From: Pseudomonadota bacterium
Lineage (GTDB): Bacteria > Pseudomonadota > Alphaproteobacteria > CACIAM-22H2
Length of the DNA stretch: 14,122 nt
Assembly: GCA_020161965.1 (NCBI GenBank)
Contig: JAIUNH010000039.1
Span: 1-14,122 of the forward strand
Direction: 5' to 3'
In this document: positions 1 through 7,278 of the stretch, in pieces
How the letters are laid out: every line of letters begins with the position of its first letter
How positions within the stretch are numbered: the first letter of the stretch is position 1
Made by a program: the position numbers and the translations under genes
Notes under the pieces: generated by a model
Database searches by the model: none
Seen by the model: only the letters and a program-made list of their open reading frames with translations
What the model was told of the DNA's origin: nothing

Positions 1-522
1 GCGGCGAAGGCCAAGCCCGGCGAAATCACGGAAGCCAATTCGATCGGCGGTGCCGTGCATATCGCCGCCCTTTCGCTCGCCAACGACGCGGGCTTCAAGG
101 CGCGCGTGGTCAATGTCGGCGACGGGCCTAAGCGCCTCGCCTCGGTGCTCGGCGGCCATACCGGCTACACCTTCGTCAGCCCGCAGGAATATCTCGGCTT
201 CCAGGGTACGGGCGTGAAAGCGATCGCGGTCGTCGGCGCCGATCGCAGCCGCCTGTGGCCGGACGTGCCCACGACCAAGGAACTCGGCATCGCGACCGAT
301 ATCTCGGTCGATACGTGGTGGTTCGCGCCCAAGGGCACGCCGGCGGACATCGTGAAGCGGTTCTCCGACGCGATCGGCAAGGCGATGACCGACGACGCGC
401 TGAAGGAAGCGCTGGCCAAGCAAGGTGTGGACGCCGTTCACCTTGACGCCGCCGGTGCCAAGGCGCGCGTCGAGCAGATCGATCGCATCGTGCAGCCGCT
501 TGGGCCGGCTTTGGGCGGCTGA
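1..522 (+). CDS. tctC: TctC-like periplasmic binding protein of a TTT transporter, C-terminal part (5' end outside window)
   Basis: This is the carboxyl-terminal part of a tripartite tricarboxylate transporter receptor (Bug/TctC family). It is exported to the periplasm, binds a carboxylate-type substrate and delivers it to the TctB-TctA membrane complex. The reading frame is open from base 1 (first codons read AAKAKPGEIT) to the TGA at 520-522, giving 173 residues; family members are about 320, so roughly the first half, including the signal peptide, is missing because of the window edge. The segment AAKAKPGEIT followed by a GGAVH stretch matches the conserved family region, and WWFAPKGTPADIV is the typical late motif. 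The GTG at 55 is internal, not a start. tctB begins 15 nt downstream, and the C-B-A gene order supports the call. The substrate cannot be named; many Bug proteins bind compounds other than citrate. Confidence 0.93.
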   Translation, partial: AAKAKPGEITEANSIGGAVHIAALSLANDAGFKARVVNVGDGPKRLASVLGGHTGYTFVSPQEYLGFQGTGVKAIAVVGADRSRLWPDVPTTKELGIATDISVDTWWFAPKGTPADIVKRFSDAIGKAMTDDALKEALAKQGVDAVHLDAAGAKARVEQIDRIVQPLGPALGG

Positions 523-537
523 CGCAAGACGATCGCA

Positions 538-1038
538 ATGGACGATACGCGTAAGGCGCGCAACGCCGATCTCGCGTTCGCGGCGGTGACCATCGCCGTC
601 GGCGCGCTGTTCTTCTTCGAGGCGCGCAAGCTGCCCGCGTCGCGTTTCGATCCGCTGGGGGCGGGCTCCTTCCCGATGGCGATTGCGGGTTTTCTGGCGA
701 TCATGGGCGTCGTGGCGCTGGTCATGACGCTCGCCGGCAAGCGCATCGGGGCGGCCGAAACGTCGCTGATCGTCGGCGTCAATCAAGCCGACCAAACGGC
801 GCCGCCGCGCCCTTGGCTTGCGGTGTTCAGCTTCCTCGCGGTGGCGGCCTATACCGCCATCCTGCAAATCCTGCCCGACAATTACATGTGGGCGACGGCG
901 GCGTTGCTCGCGGCGCTTGGCATCGCCATGTCGCCGCGCGATTCGCGTTCGGCCGGGATCGCCTTGGCGATCGCGATCGTCGGTGCGGCGTTCCTCGACT
1001 ACGTCTTCGGCACTTTGCTGCGATTGCCCATGCCATGA
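538..1038 (+). CDS. tctB: TctB-like small membrane subunit of the TTT transporter
   Basis: This 166-residue inner-membrane protein is the small subunit of a tripartite tricarboxylate transporter and partners TctA. Four hydrophobic segments are visible: about residues 11-30, 43-68, 85-108 (running into 115-130) and 138-160. The sequence between the first two, RKLPASRFDPLGAGSFP, is the conserved TctB pattern after the first helix. The ATG at 538 sits 15 nt after the tctC stop; the upstream bases contain only a weak purine stretch, so translation may depend partly on coupling with tctC. Its TGA (1036-1038) overlaps the tctA ATG as ATGA. Length and topology fit the family. The small subunit is poorly conserved in general, so its place between tctC and tctA adds much of the confidence. 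Confidence 0.93.
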   Translation: MDDTRKARNADLAFAAVTIAVGALFFFEARKLPASRFDPLGAGSFPMAIAGFLAIMGVVALVMTLAGKRIGAAETSLIVGVNQADQTAPPRPWLAVFSFLAVAAYTAILQILPDNYMWATAALLAALGIAMSPRDSRSAGIALAIAIVGAAFLDYVFGTLLRLPMP

Positions 1039-2504
1039 TCGACGCGTTTCTTCATCTGCTGCAACCGTCGCTGCTGTTGTTGATGTGCGGCGGTGTGTTC
1101 CTGGGCATCGTCATCGGCGTGCTGCCTGGCATCAATGCGGGCACGCTGCTAGTGTTGATTCTGCCCTTCACCTTCACGATGGCGAGCATTGATGCGGTGG
1201 TGCTGCTGATCGCGGCCTTCGTCGGTGCCGTCAGCGGTGGGCTCATCACCGCAACGCTGATGCGCATTCCCGGCGAACCCAACGCGATCATGACCACGAT
1301 GGACGGCTTCCCGATGGCGAAGGCGGGGCATCCGGGCCGTGCGTTGGGCCTGGGCAATTCCGCCTCGATCGTCGGCGGCGCGTTGTCGTGGGTGGCGCTG
1401 GTGATGCTGGCCCCGCCGCTCGCCCGCGTCGCGGTCGTGTTCGGGCCGTGGGAATATTTCGCCATCGTCTGTCTGGCGCTGACCTTGATCGCCTCGCTCA
1501 GCCGCGGCTCGCTGATCAAGGGCATCATCTCGGCGCTGTTCGGCATGCTGGTGGCGATGCCGGGGCTCGACTCGTCGTCGGGCGCCCAGCGGTTCACCTT
1601 CGGCTGGGTTGAGATGTCCTCCGGCTTCGAATTGCTGCCGGTGATCCTCGGCATTTTCGCGATCAGTCAGTTGCTGTCCGACACGGTCAATATCGACGAA
1701 CAGGCCGGCGAACGCGTGCGCGCCAATATGCGCGGCATCGTGTTGTCGTTGCGCGACTATGTGCGCCACGGCTTCAACATGGTTCGCTCATCGCTGATCG
1801 GTATCGCGATGGGTATTCTGCCCGGCGTTGGCGCCACGATCGCATCGATCGTCGCCTACACGACCGCGCGCGCGGCGTCGAAGGAGCCGGAGAAATTCGG
1901 CAAGGGCAGCGAAGAAGCGATCGTCGCCGCCGAAAGTGCGAACAACGCGACGACCGGCGGTACGCTCATTCCGCTATTGGCGCTGGGCATTCCCGGCGGG
2001 CTGGCCGATTCCGTGCTGCTCGGCGCGTTGATGGTTCATAACCTCGCACCCGGGCCGATGCTCTATACGCATAACCCGGAGATCGTGAACGCGATCGTCG
2101 CGGCGCATCTGTTCAGCCATGTGCTGATGTTCATCTTCATGACCGGCGGCGTGATGATCTTCGCCTGGCTGATGGTGCTGGAACGCGCCTGGATATTCCC
2201 GATGGTGTTCGCGATCTGCGTGCTTGGCGCCTTCACCGGCGGTTCGCGGGTTTTCGACGTTTGGGTGATGCTCGGCTTCGGCCTGATCGGCTACGCGATG
2301 GAATATGCGCGTGTCCCCATCGCCCCCTTCGTCGTCGGTATGGTTCTGGCGCCGCTCGCCGAGGAGCAGCTGCGCACGGGGTTGATGGCTTCGGGCGGCA
2401 CGTTCTGGACGATCCTCGATCGGCCGATCGCGCTCGCTTTCGTCGCCATCGCGATCACGATGCTGCTCTGGCCGTTGTTCCGGCTGCGTGCGGCACGGGC
2501 TTAG
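1035..2504 (+). CDS. tctA: TctA-like large membrane subunit of the TTT transporter
   Basis: This 489-residue, strongly hydrophobic protein is the permease subunit that moves the TctC-delivered carboxylate across the inner membrane, probably driven by an ion gradient as in other secondary binding-protein-dependent systems. Family signatures are clear: LPGINAGTLL near the N-terminus; RIPGEPNAI followed by MDGFPMAKAGHPGRALGLG about residues 77-105; and in the second half GILPGVGATIAS, ESANNATTGG and LALGIPGG. The repeated PG-containing motifs reflect the two-fold internal symmetry of the family. The start at 1035 was chosen because it overlaps the tctB stop by 4 nt (ATGA) and gives the usual family length; the frame stays open upstream inside tctB but encodes basic, non-membrane sequence there. 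No good ribosome-binding site is seen, which fits translational coupling. It ends with TAG at 2502-2504. Confidence 0.96.
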   Translation: MIDAFLHLLQPSLLLLMCGGVFLGIVIGVLPGINAGTLLVLILPFTFTMASIDAVVLLIAAFVGAVSGGLITATLMRIPGEPNAIMTTMDGFPMAKAGHPGRALGLGNSASIVGGALSWVALVMLAPPLARVAVVFGPWEYFAIVCLALTLIASLSRGSLIKGIISALFGMLVAMPGLDSSSGAQRFTFGWVEMSSGFELLPVILGIFAISQLLSDTVNIDEQAGERVRANMRGIVLSLRDYVRHGFNMVRSSLIGIAMGILPGVGATIASIVAYTTARAASKEPEKFGKGSEEAIVAAESANNATTGGTLIPLLALGIPGGLADSVLLGALMVHNLAPGPMLYTHNPEIVNAIVAAHLFSHVLMFIFMTGGVMIFAWLMVLERAWIFPMVFAICVLGAFTGGSRVFDVWVMLGFGLIGYAMEYARVPIAPFVVGMVLAPLAEEQLRTGLMASGGTFWTILDRPIALAFVAIAITMLLWPLFRLRAARA

Positions 2505-2549
2505 ACGCCCGGCGACACCAACCATTGCCGGGCACCATTGCCGGGCGTC
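2504..2549 (+). other. Inverted repeat just downstream of tctA; possible transcript-end hairpin
   Basis: GACGCCCGGC (2504-2513) is the exact reverse complement of GCCGGGCGTC (2540-2549). One wobble pair and one A-T pair extend the stem inward, leaving a loop of about 22 nt. A competing hairpin pairs 2507-2515 with 2525-2533 and has a 9-nt loop. The left arm starts at the last base of the tctA stop codon. No T-run follows on either strand, so this is not a classical intrinsic terminator. It could protect the 3' end of the tct mRNA or help Rho-dependent termination, which is inference. Confidence 0.5.
2521..2546. repeat. Perfect 13-bp tandem duplication
   Basis: The unit ACCATTGCCGGGC occurs twice in direct succession (2521-2533 and 2534-2546), 16 nt after the tctA stop. 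Both copies carry GCCGGGC, which can pair with the GCCCGGC just after the stop codon, so the duplication creates two alternative hairpins. The repeat is seen directly; its function is unknown. Confidence 0.9.
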
Positions 2550-2553
2550 ACGT

Positions 2554-2592
2554 CGAAATTCGGGAGCTCGGTGCCGGAAGTCCCCGATTTCG
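2554..2592. other. Imperfect hairpin in the convergent intergenic region
   Basis: CGAAATTCGGG (2554-2564) pairs with CCCGATTTCG (2583-2592): ten base pairs with one bulged T and a loop of about 18 nt. No T-run follows on either strand. A second, weaker stem pairs 2595-2602 with 2637-2644 (8 bp with one G-T pair). Lying between converging operons, these may contribute to bidirectional transcript ends, but the evidence is only base pairing. Nothing else was recognised between 2505 and 2683. Confidence 0.3.
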
Positions 2593-2683
2593 TCATACCG
2601 AGACCCTTGCTTTGATCTCAGGCCGATAATTCCATTCTTGGTATCCGCCCCCTGAAATCAACGGTACCTCGGCGCCGCGGCGA

Positions 2684-3601
2684 TCAATCGGAGGAAGCCG
2701 TGTGGCGATTCCTTCCTTGTGCTTTCGCATTGTGCAACGCGTCGCTGGCACGCTTCAAAGCCCCGATGAGATCGCGCTCCTTTGGATGGATCGCGGCCAA
2801 TCCGATGCTGATCGTAAATTCAATATGCGGGCGGTCCGCTTTGAGCGGTCTGTTCGCGACCGCCGCCATGACGCGCGCCGCGAAGGATTCCGCGCCCGGC
2901 GTTTCCGTCTGCGGCAGCAGGATCGCGAATTCGTCGCCGCCTATCCGGCCGAACAGGTCGTGTTCGCGGATCTGGCGTTTGACGCAGTCCGCGAAGTCGG
3001 CGAGGGCGGCGTCGCCGCCGGCATGACCGTGAAGGTCGTTGATCGATTTGAACCTATCGATGTTGAGAGCGAGAATCGTCGCGCATCCGCCGTGGCGATC
3101 CATCCGTGCAAGTTCGGCTTCGCCGCGTTCGATGAAGGCGCGTCGATTCATGATGTTGGTCAGCGGATCGATCGTCGCGAGTTGTTCGAGCTTCTCTTTG
3201 ATGGCGATAAACTGGCGTGTCTGCGCGCGGATGTTCAAATGCGTGCGGGCGCGGGCGCGGATGACGGTCGGACGGAAAGGTTTGAGGACGTAGTCCACGG
3301 CCCCGGCGGTCAAGGCGCGCTCCTCCGTGAATTCATCGTCGCGGCCGGTCGCCACGATGATCGGAACGCCATCGCAGCGCGGGTCCGCTTTCAGGCGGGC
3401 GATCACGTCGAATCCGTCGATATCCGGCAATCCGATATCGAGAAGAATCAAATCCGGATTCGCGGCGGCGACCTGTTCGATCGCTTCCTTTCCGTTGCGC
3501 GCGAAGACGATGTCGCCTTCGGATTCCAGAATGCGCGAAAGTATCCGGATATTCTCGACGAGATCGTCGACGACGAGGATTTTTTGCCGGGTCGTTGCCA
3601 T
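2684..3601 (-). CDS. Response-regulator diguanylate cyclase (REC-GGDEF)
   Basis: This soluble 305-residue protein should make c-di-GMP from two GTP when its receiver is phosphorylated, as in PleD/WspR-type cyclases. The receiver (about 6-120) has acidic residues D12 and D13, phosphoacceptor D55, T85 and K107. The GGDEF domain (about 138-300) has the intact signature GGDEF at 221-225, and an allosteric I-site RxxD (R212 to D215) exactly five residues before it, predicting product inhibition. One oddity: the DxD that usually opens the active site reads NID, so the first aspartate, a metal ligand in PleD, is N180. The ATG at 3601 overlaps the stop of the upstream kinase by one base (TGATG); a GGAG lies 11 nt upstream. 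The frame stays open further upstream but encodes arginine-rich sequence antisense-like in character, so that extension was rejected. It is the last gene of the operon. Confidence 0.94.
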   Translation of the reverse strand: MATTRQKILVVDDLVENIRILSRILESEGDIVFARNGKEAIEQVAAANPDLILLDIGLPDIDGFDVIARLKADPRCDGVPIIVATGRDDEFTEERALTAGAVDYVLKPFRPTVIRARARTHLNIRAQTRQFIAIKEKLEQLATIDPLTNIMNRRAFIERGEAELARMDRHGGCATILALNIDRFKSINDLHGHAGGDAALADFADCVKRQIREHDLFGRIGGDEFAILLPQTETPGAESFAARVMAAVANRPLKADRPHIEFTISIGLAAIHPKERDLIGALKRASDALHNAKAQGRNRHTASSD

Positions 3602-6600
3602 CAATCGATCCGCTCCGTTTTTGCGTGGCCCGGAATTTCGCGCAGGCGCTCGAGTATTTTGAGGGCCCTCTCGTAATCCATGTCGTCGATCGCGACGTCG
3701 AGACCGCGCAATACGCGGCGCTGCTCCAAATTCATCCGGCCGGCGAGTGCCGCCCATTTCGATTCCGCGGCGATGTTCGAGCGAGAAAGCAGGCCGCGCA
3801 ACTCCTCGAACTCGGCGGGCCGGATTTCGGGGCCGGCATCGCGTCGGTCGTCTTCGACGGAATCTTGCGCTTCGATTTCGGCGAGGAGTGCGCGTAGCGT
3901 GCTGCGCGCGGCGGCGAGTGCGGCATCGCGGACGGCCGGATCCCCGCGTCGATCGGATTCGAGGCGGACGAGGGCGGCGTAGAACGGTATCGCTTGTAGA
4001 TTCCCCGCGACGCCCTTGATTTCGTGGCACAAGCGCGCGCCTTCACCGTCGGGATCGTCGCGCATCGCGGCGGTCAGGCGCGCATCGAGATCGGCGTAGT
4101 TTCGCGCGAAGCGGTGCAGCAGCGACCGCGCCGTGGACGCTTCGCCGACCAAGTCGCACAACGCCTCGAAATCGACCTCGCGCCATCCGTCCGGTTCCGC
4201 GTGCGGGGCAGGAGGTGCGACGGGTTGCGGGGACACGGCGCCGACGTACCGGGAAACGGTATCGTAAAGAACCTCGAGCGGATAAGGCTTGACGATGACG
4301 TCGTCCATGCCGGCGCTCCGGCATTTTCCGTGATCGGCGCGCGACGCGTTAGCCGTCAACCCGATGATCGGCACGTTCGGATTGCGCGTTCCGGCGCGGA
4401 TCATTGCGGTCGCGGTCAAGCCGTCCATCTTCGGCATCTGGACGTCCATCAGGACGAGATCGACAGCGTCGCCTTCCGGATCGTCGAATATGCGCCGCGC
4501 CGCGTCGCCATCGCATACGCAGATCGTCGTTGCCCCCTCGCGTTGGAGTGCCGCGGCGGCGACTTGCAGATTGATCTCGTTGTCGTCGGCAACAAGGACG
4601 CGCAATCCGGCGAAACGCTGCGCCGCATGAAATGTGTTTGGCCGGTCGGTCGGCTTCGTGCGTCCGACGGCGGCGCAGACGGCATCGGCGATCATGCGCC
4701 GGTCGAGCGGCTTGGCCAGAAGCGGCGCGATGCCGAGGGGACGCAGCAATCGCCCGTCGTCCAATCGGGTCAGCGCCGACACCATGACGATGCCGGGCCG
4801 TCGATGATCGAGATATCGATGGCGGATTTCGCGCGCCGTCCGGTAGCCGTCCATCCCCGGCATGACCAGATCGAGCAGAACGGCGTCGTAGGCCGGCGGC
4901 GCGGTGCCGTCACCTAACGCCGTCAACGCAGCTTCGCCATCGTGGACGATCCGCGCCTCCATGCCCAGGTCGCGGACGATCGCGGCGGCGATCCGCGCGG
5001 CGATCGGATTGTCGTCGACGACGAGCAGTTTCAGACCCGCCGTCGGCGCCTGTGCCTCCGCCGGGGGTATTGTCGATCGCAGCGCAACCTCGAAGGGGAG
5101 GGTGACGTCGAAACGGGAGCCCTGGCCGATTTCGGATTGGACGCCGATTTGGCCACCCATCCGTTCGGTCAGCGCATGCGAAATCGCCAAGCCGAGCCCC
5201 GTTCCGCCAAAGCGCCGCGTCATCGATATGTCGGCCTGCATGAAGGGTTGGAACAGTGCGGACACCGTCTCCGGCGACATGCCGATCCCGCTATCCTGCA
5301 CGGCGAACGTGGCCTCGATCGTCGCGGCGCCGGTTTGCCGCGCGGAGATGGTCAAAACGACCTGACCCACGGCGGTAAACTTCACCGCATTGCCGCAAAG
5401 ATTGACCAGAATCTGGCCGAGGCGCAGCGGATCGCCGACCAGCGTTGGCGGCGTGCCGGCGGGGCAATCGACGAGGAACTCGATGCTCTTGGCCGCGGCA
5501 CCCGGCGCGACGATGGCGGATACCCGTGAAACCACGTCCGCCAATTCGAATGGCGCGTGCTCGATCGCCAAGGCCCCCGCCTCGATTTTCGAAATGTCGA
5601 GAATGTCGTTGAGAATGGCCAGGAGCGATTCACCCGAAGCGATGATCTTCGCCGCGTAATCCGCCTGGGTCGCGTCCAGGCGGGTCGACGCCAATAGGCG
5701 GCTCAACCCGATCACGCCATTCATCGGCGTGCGTATCTCGTGGCTCATATTGGCCAAGAACGCGGATTTGGCCGCATTCGCCGCTTCGGCGGCGCTCTTC
5801 GCCGTCTCCAGCGCCGCCTTCTTTTGCGTCAACTCGGTGATGTCGGCCTGAATGGCCATGTAGCCGCTGAAGGCGCCGTAGCGATCGCGGGTCGGCTCGA
5901 TCTCCGTCGCCGTCCAATACGCGGTTCCATTCTTATGGCGCGCCATCGTCTGGCCGGCGAAACCGGTTTCCGCATCGATCTCGACGGACATTCCGTCGTG
6001 CCCGGCGACGATCTCGGCGAGATCGCGATTCAGATAGTCCTCCGGCGCAAGGCCGGACATGGATTCGAAACCGGCATTTGCCCAAGTCACCCGCTGATCC
6101 GGATCGGCGATCACGACGGCGCTGGCGGTGCGCTGCGCGACACGTGCCAGCCGATCGAGATCGTCCGTCATCGTTTCCGCCAAGGCGACGGCGCGCGAGC
6201 GGCCAACGAGAAGAAGATGGATTGTCGCCGCCACCATGAAACTGGCGAACAGCGCAAGCGAGAACCCGAACCAATTCGCGGGTCGGTCCAGCTGGGCCTG
6301 AATAGTGGTCCCCGGCAGTGCTCGAAACCCGAATACCCTGTCGCCGACCGTCCGGAACACGACGATTTCGTCGTCGCGGACGCCCGCGCTTCGAATTGCG
6401 TCGGGCGAGGTAAAGAGCGGCGCGCTCTCGCTATCCGGCGCGCCGTCGTATAGTTCGAAATCGACGATGCCGCGAAACTCGGTGGCGAGCGGCGTCAATA
6501 GGTCGGCGATGGTGAAGGGGGCGATCAGCATGCCCGCGGCGTCGCGCTGCCGCTCCGCCGCCGATTGCGGATTGGTCCCGGATTTGTAGATCGGCAGAAT

Positions 6601-7254
6601 ATAGATGTAGCCGGTGCGGCCGGTTTCGTCGGTCAAGAGCACCAAGGGATCAGACAGCGTCGGATTTCCGCTTTCCATCGCGTATGCGATCGCGCGCCGC
6701 CGGGTCGGATCGGCCCACAGATCGAATCCGACGCTCGATTCCAATCCGCTGGCGTTGCCGAAATATTTTAGCAGGTAGAGTTCGTCGGCATCGCCGAATG
6801 TGCGGATGCTAAAGGGCGGTACGCCGTCCGCCCGTGCTGCCGCGACGAACCTTCCGATGTCTTTGCGCGCGACGCGTTCGGCGTATCCGAAGCCGCGCAC
6901 GCCAGGAAATTCGTCCGGCACATTCCAATAGGCGATGTATCGATGGAAATCGGCGTATGTCGTGGCCGGGTGCACCGTCAGCATCGCGCCGAGGCCGCGC
7001 ATTCCGTAGACGGGCTGGCGTACACGGTCCTCGAACTCGTCCGCCAGGCGGTCGACGGTGCGCCCGAATTGCGCGGCGACGTCCGCGCTGGCGGTCCGAT
7101 CCAGCCAATATTTGAATTCGAACGAGGCGACGATTCCGACGACGAGAATCGACAGCGTCGTCGCCCAAAGCGCCGCTGCCTTGCCCAGCGGCGATCGACG
7201 GCCGAGGGATTTCGGCAACCCGCCGGCGATCTCAGATTGGGAATGCATGAGCAC
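3601..7254 (-). CDS. Membrane hybrid histidine kinase TM-CHASE-TM-PAS-HisKA-HATPase-REC-REC-Hpt
   Basis: This 1217-residue inner-membrane sensor has a full internal phosphorelay. One helix (about 26-47) and a second (about 328-350) flank a periplasmic CHASE-type domain, recognisable by RGLGAMLTVHPATTY and the FPGVRGFGYAERV motif near 117-129. CHASE domains bind small ligands; the ligand here is unknown. A PAS domain (about 370-475) follows, then HisKA with H505 in SHEIRTPMNG, and an HATPase (about 600-722) with the N-box NLCGNAVKF and DSGIGM. Receiver 1 has phosphoacceptor D795 and K848; receiver 2 has D937, T967 and K989. The Hpt domain carries H1077 in CHEIKG. A helical tail (about 1145-1205) follows. 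The GTG at 7254 is preferred because GGAG stands 7 nt upstream; an ATG two codons later would be 13 nt away. The Hpt could pass phosphate to the receivers of neighbouring c-di-GMP enzymes (inference). Confidence 0.94.
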   Translation of the reverse strand: MLMHSQSEIAGGLPKSLGRRSPLGKAAALWATTLSILVVGIVASFEFKYWLDRTASADVAAQFGRTVDRLADEFEDRVRQPVYGMRGLGAMLTVHPATTYADFHRYIAYWNVPDEFPGVRGFGYAERVARKDIGRFVAAARADGVPPFSIRTFGDADELYLLKYFGNASGLESSVGFDLWADPTRRRAIAYAMESGNPTLSDPLVLLTDETGRTGYIYILPIYKSGTNPQSAAERQRDAAGMLIAPFTIADLLTPLATEFRGIVDFELYDGAPDSESAPLFTSPDAIRSAGVRDDEIVVFRTVGDRVFGFRALPGTTIQAQLDRPANWFGFSLALFASFMVAATIHLLLVGRSRAVALAETMTDDLDRLARVAQRTASAVVIADPDQRVTWANAGFESMSGLAPEDYLNRDLAEIVAGHDGMSVEIDAETGFAGQTMARHKNGTAYWTATEIEPTRDRYGAFSGYMAIQADITELTQKKAALETAKSAAEAANAAKSAFLANMSHEIRTPMNGVIGLSRLLASTRLDATQADYAAKIIASGESLLAILNDILDISKIEAGALAIEHAPFELADVVSRVSAIVAPGAAAKSIEFLVDCPAGTPPTLVGDPLRLGQILVNLCGNAVKFTAVGQVVLTISARQTGAATIEATFAVQDSGIGMSPETVSALFQPFMQADISMTRRFGGTGLGLAISHALTERMGGQIGVQSEIGQGSRFDVTLPFEVALRSTIPPAEAQAPTAGLKLLVVDDNPIAARIAAAIVRDLGMEARIVHDGEAALTALGDGTAPPAYDAVLLDLVMPGMDGYRTAREIRHRYLDHRRPGIVMVSALTRLDDGRLLRPLGIAPLLAKPLDRRMIADAVCAAVGRTKPTDRPNTFHAAQRFAGLRVLVADDNEINLQVAAAALQREGATTICVCDGDAARRIFDDPEGDAVDLVLMDVQMPKMDGLTATAMIRAGTRNPNVPIIGLTANASRADHGKCRSAGMDDVIVKPYPLEVLYDTVSRYVGAVSPQPVAPPAPHAEPDGWREVDFEALCDLVGEASTARSLLHRFARNYADLDARLTAAMRDDPDGEGARLCHEIKGVAGNLQAIPFYAALVRLESDRRGDPAVRDAALAAARSTLRALLAEIEAQDSVEDDRRDAGPEIRPAEFEELRGLLSRSNIAAESKWAALAGRMNLEQRRVLRGLDVAIDDMDYERALKILERLREIPGHAKTERID

Positions 7255-7261
7255 GGCGGCG

Positions 7262-7265
7262 CTCC
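7262..7265 (-). promoter_or_regulatory. Shine-Dalgarno site deciding the GTG start of the CHASE hybrid kinase
   Basis: On the minus strand GGAG (7265 to 7262) lies 7 nt before the GTG at 7254-7252, but 13 nt before the in-frame ATG at 7248-7246. Spacing favours the GTG. The site lies in the 24-nt gap after the phosphodiesterase gene, the longest gap between genes of this operon. Confidence 0.6.
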
Positions 7266-7278
7266 GGGCGAAGCGTCT

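Noticed and set aside
813..2504. Longer TctA starting at 813
   Set aside because: The extension lies inside tctB in another frame and is not membrane-like; the ATGA overlap at 1035 gives the usual TctA length.
1..2504. Functional link between the TTT transporter and the signalling operon (for example, the CHASE domain sensing the transported carboxylate)
   Set aside because: The operons converge and share no regulatory region in this window; neighbourhood alone does not support a link.
2595..2644. Intrinsic terminator for either converging operon
   Set aside because: Only an 8-bp stem with a G-T pair and a loop of about 34 nt is present, with no T-run on either strand; listed only as weak pairing.
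2684..4030. Longer version of the GGDEF protein starting at 4030
   Set aside because: The first about 143 residues overlap the Hpt end of the upstream kinase in another frame and are Arg/Pro-rich; the receiver domain begins right after the ATG at 3601.
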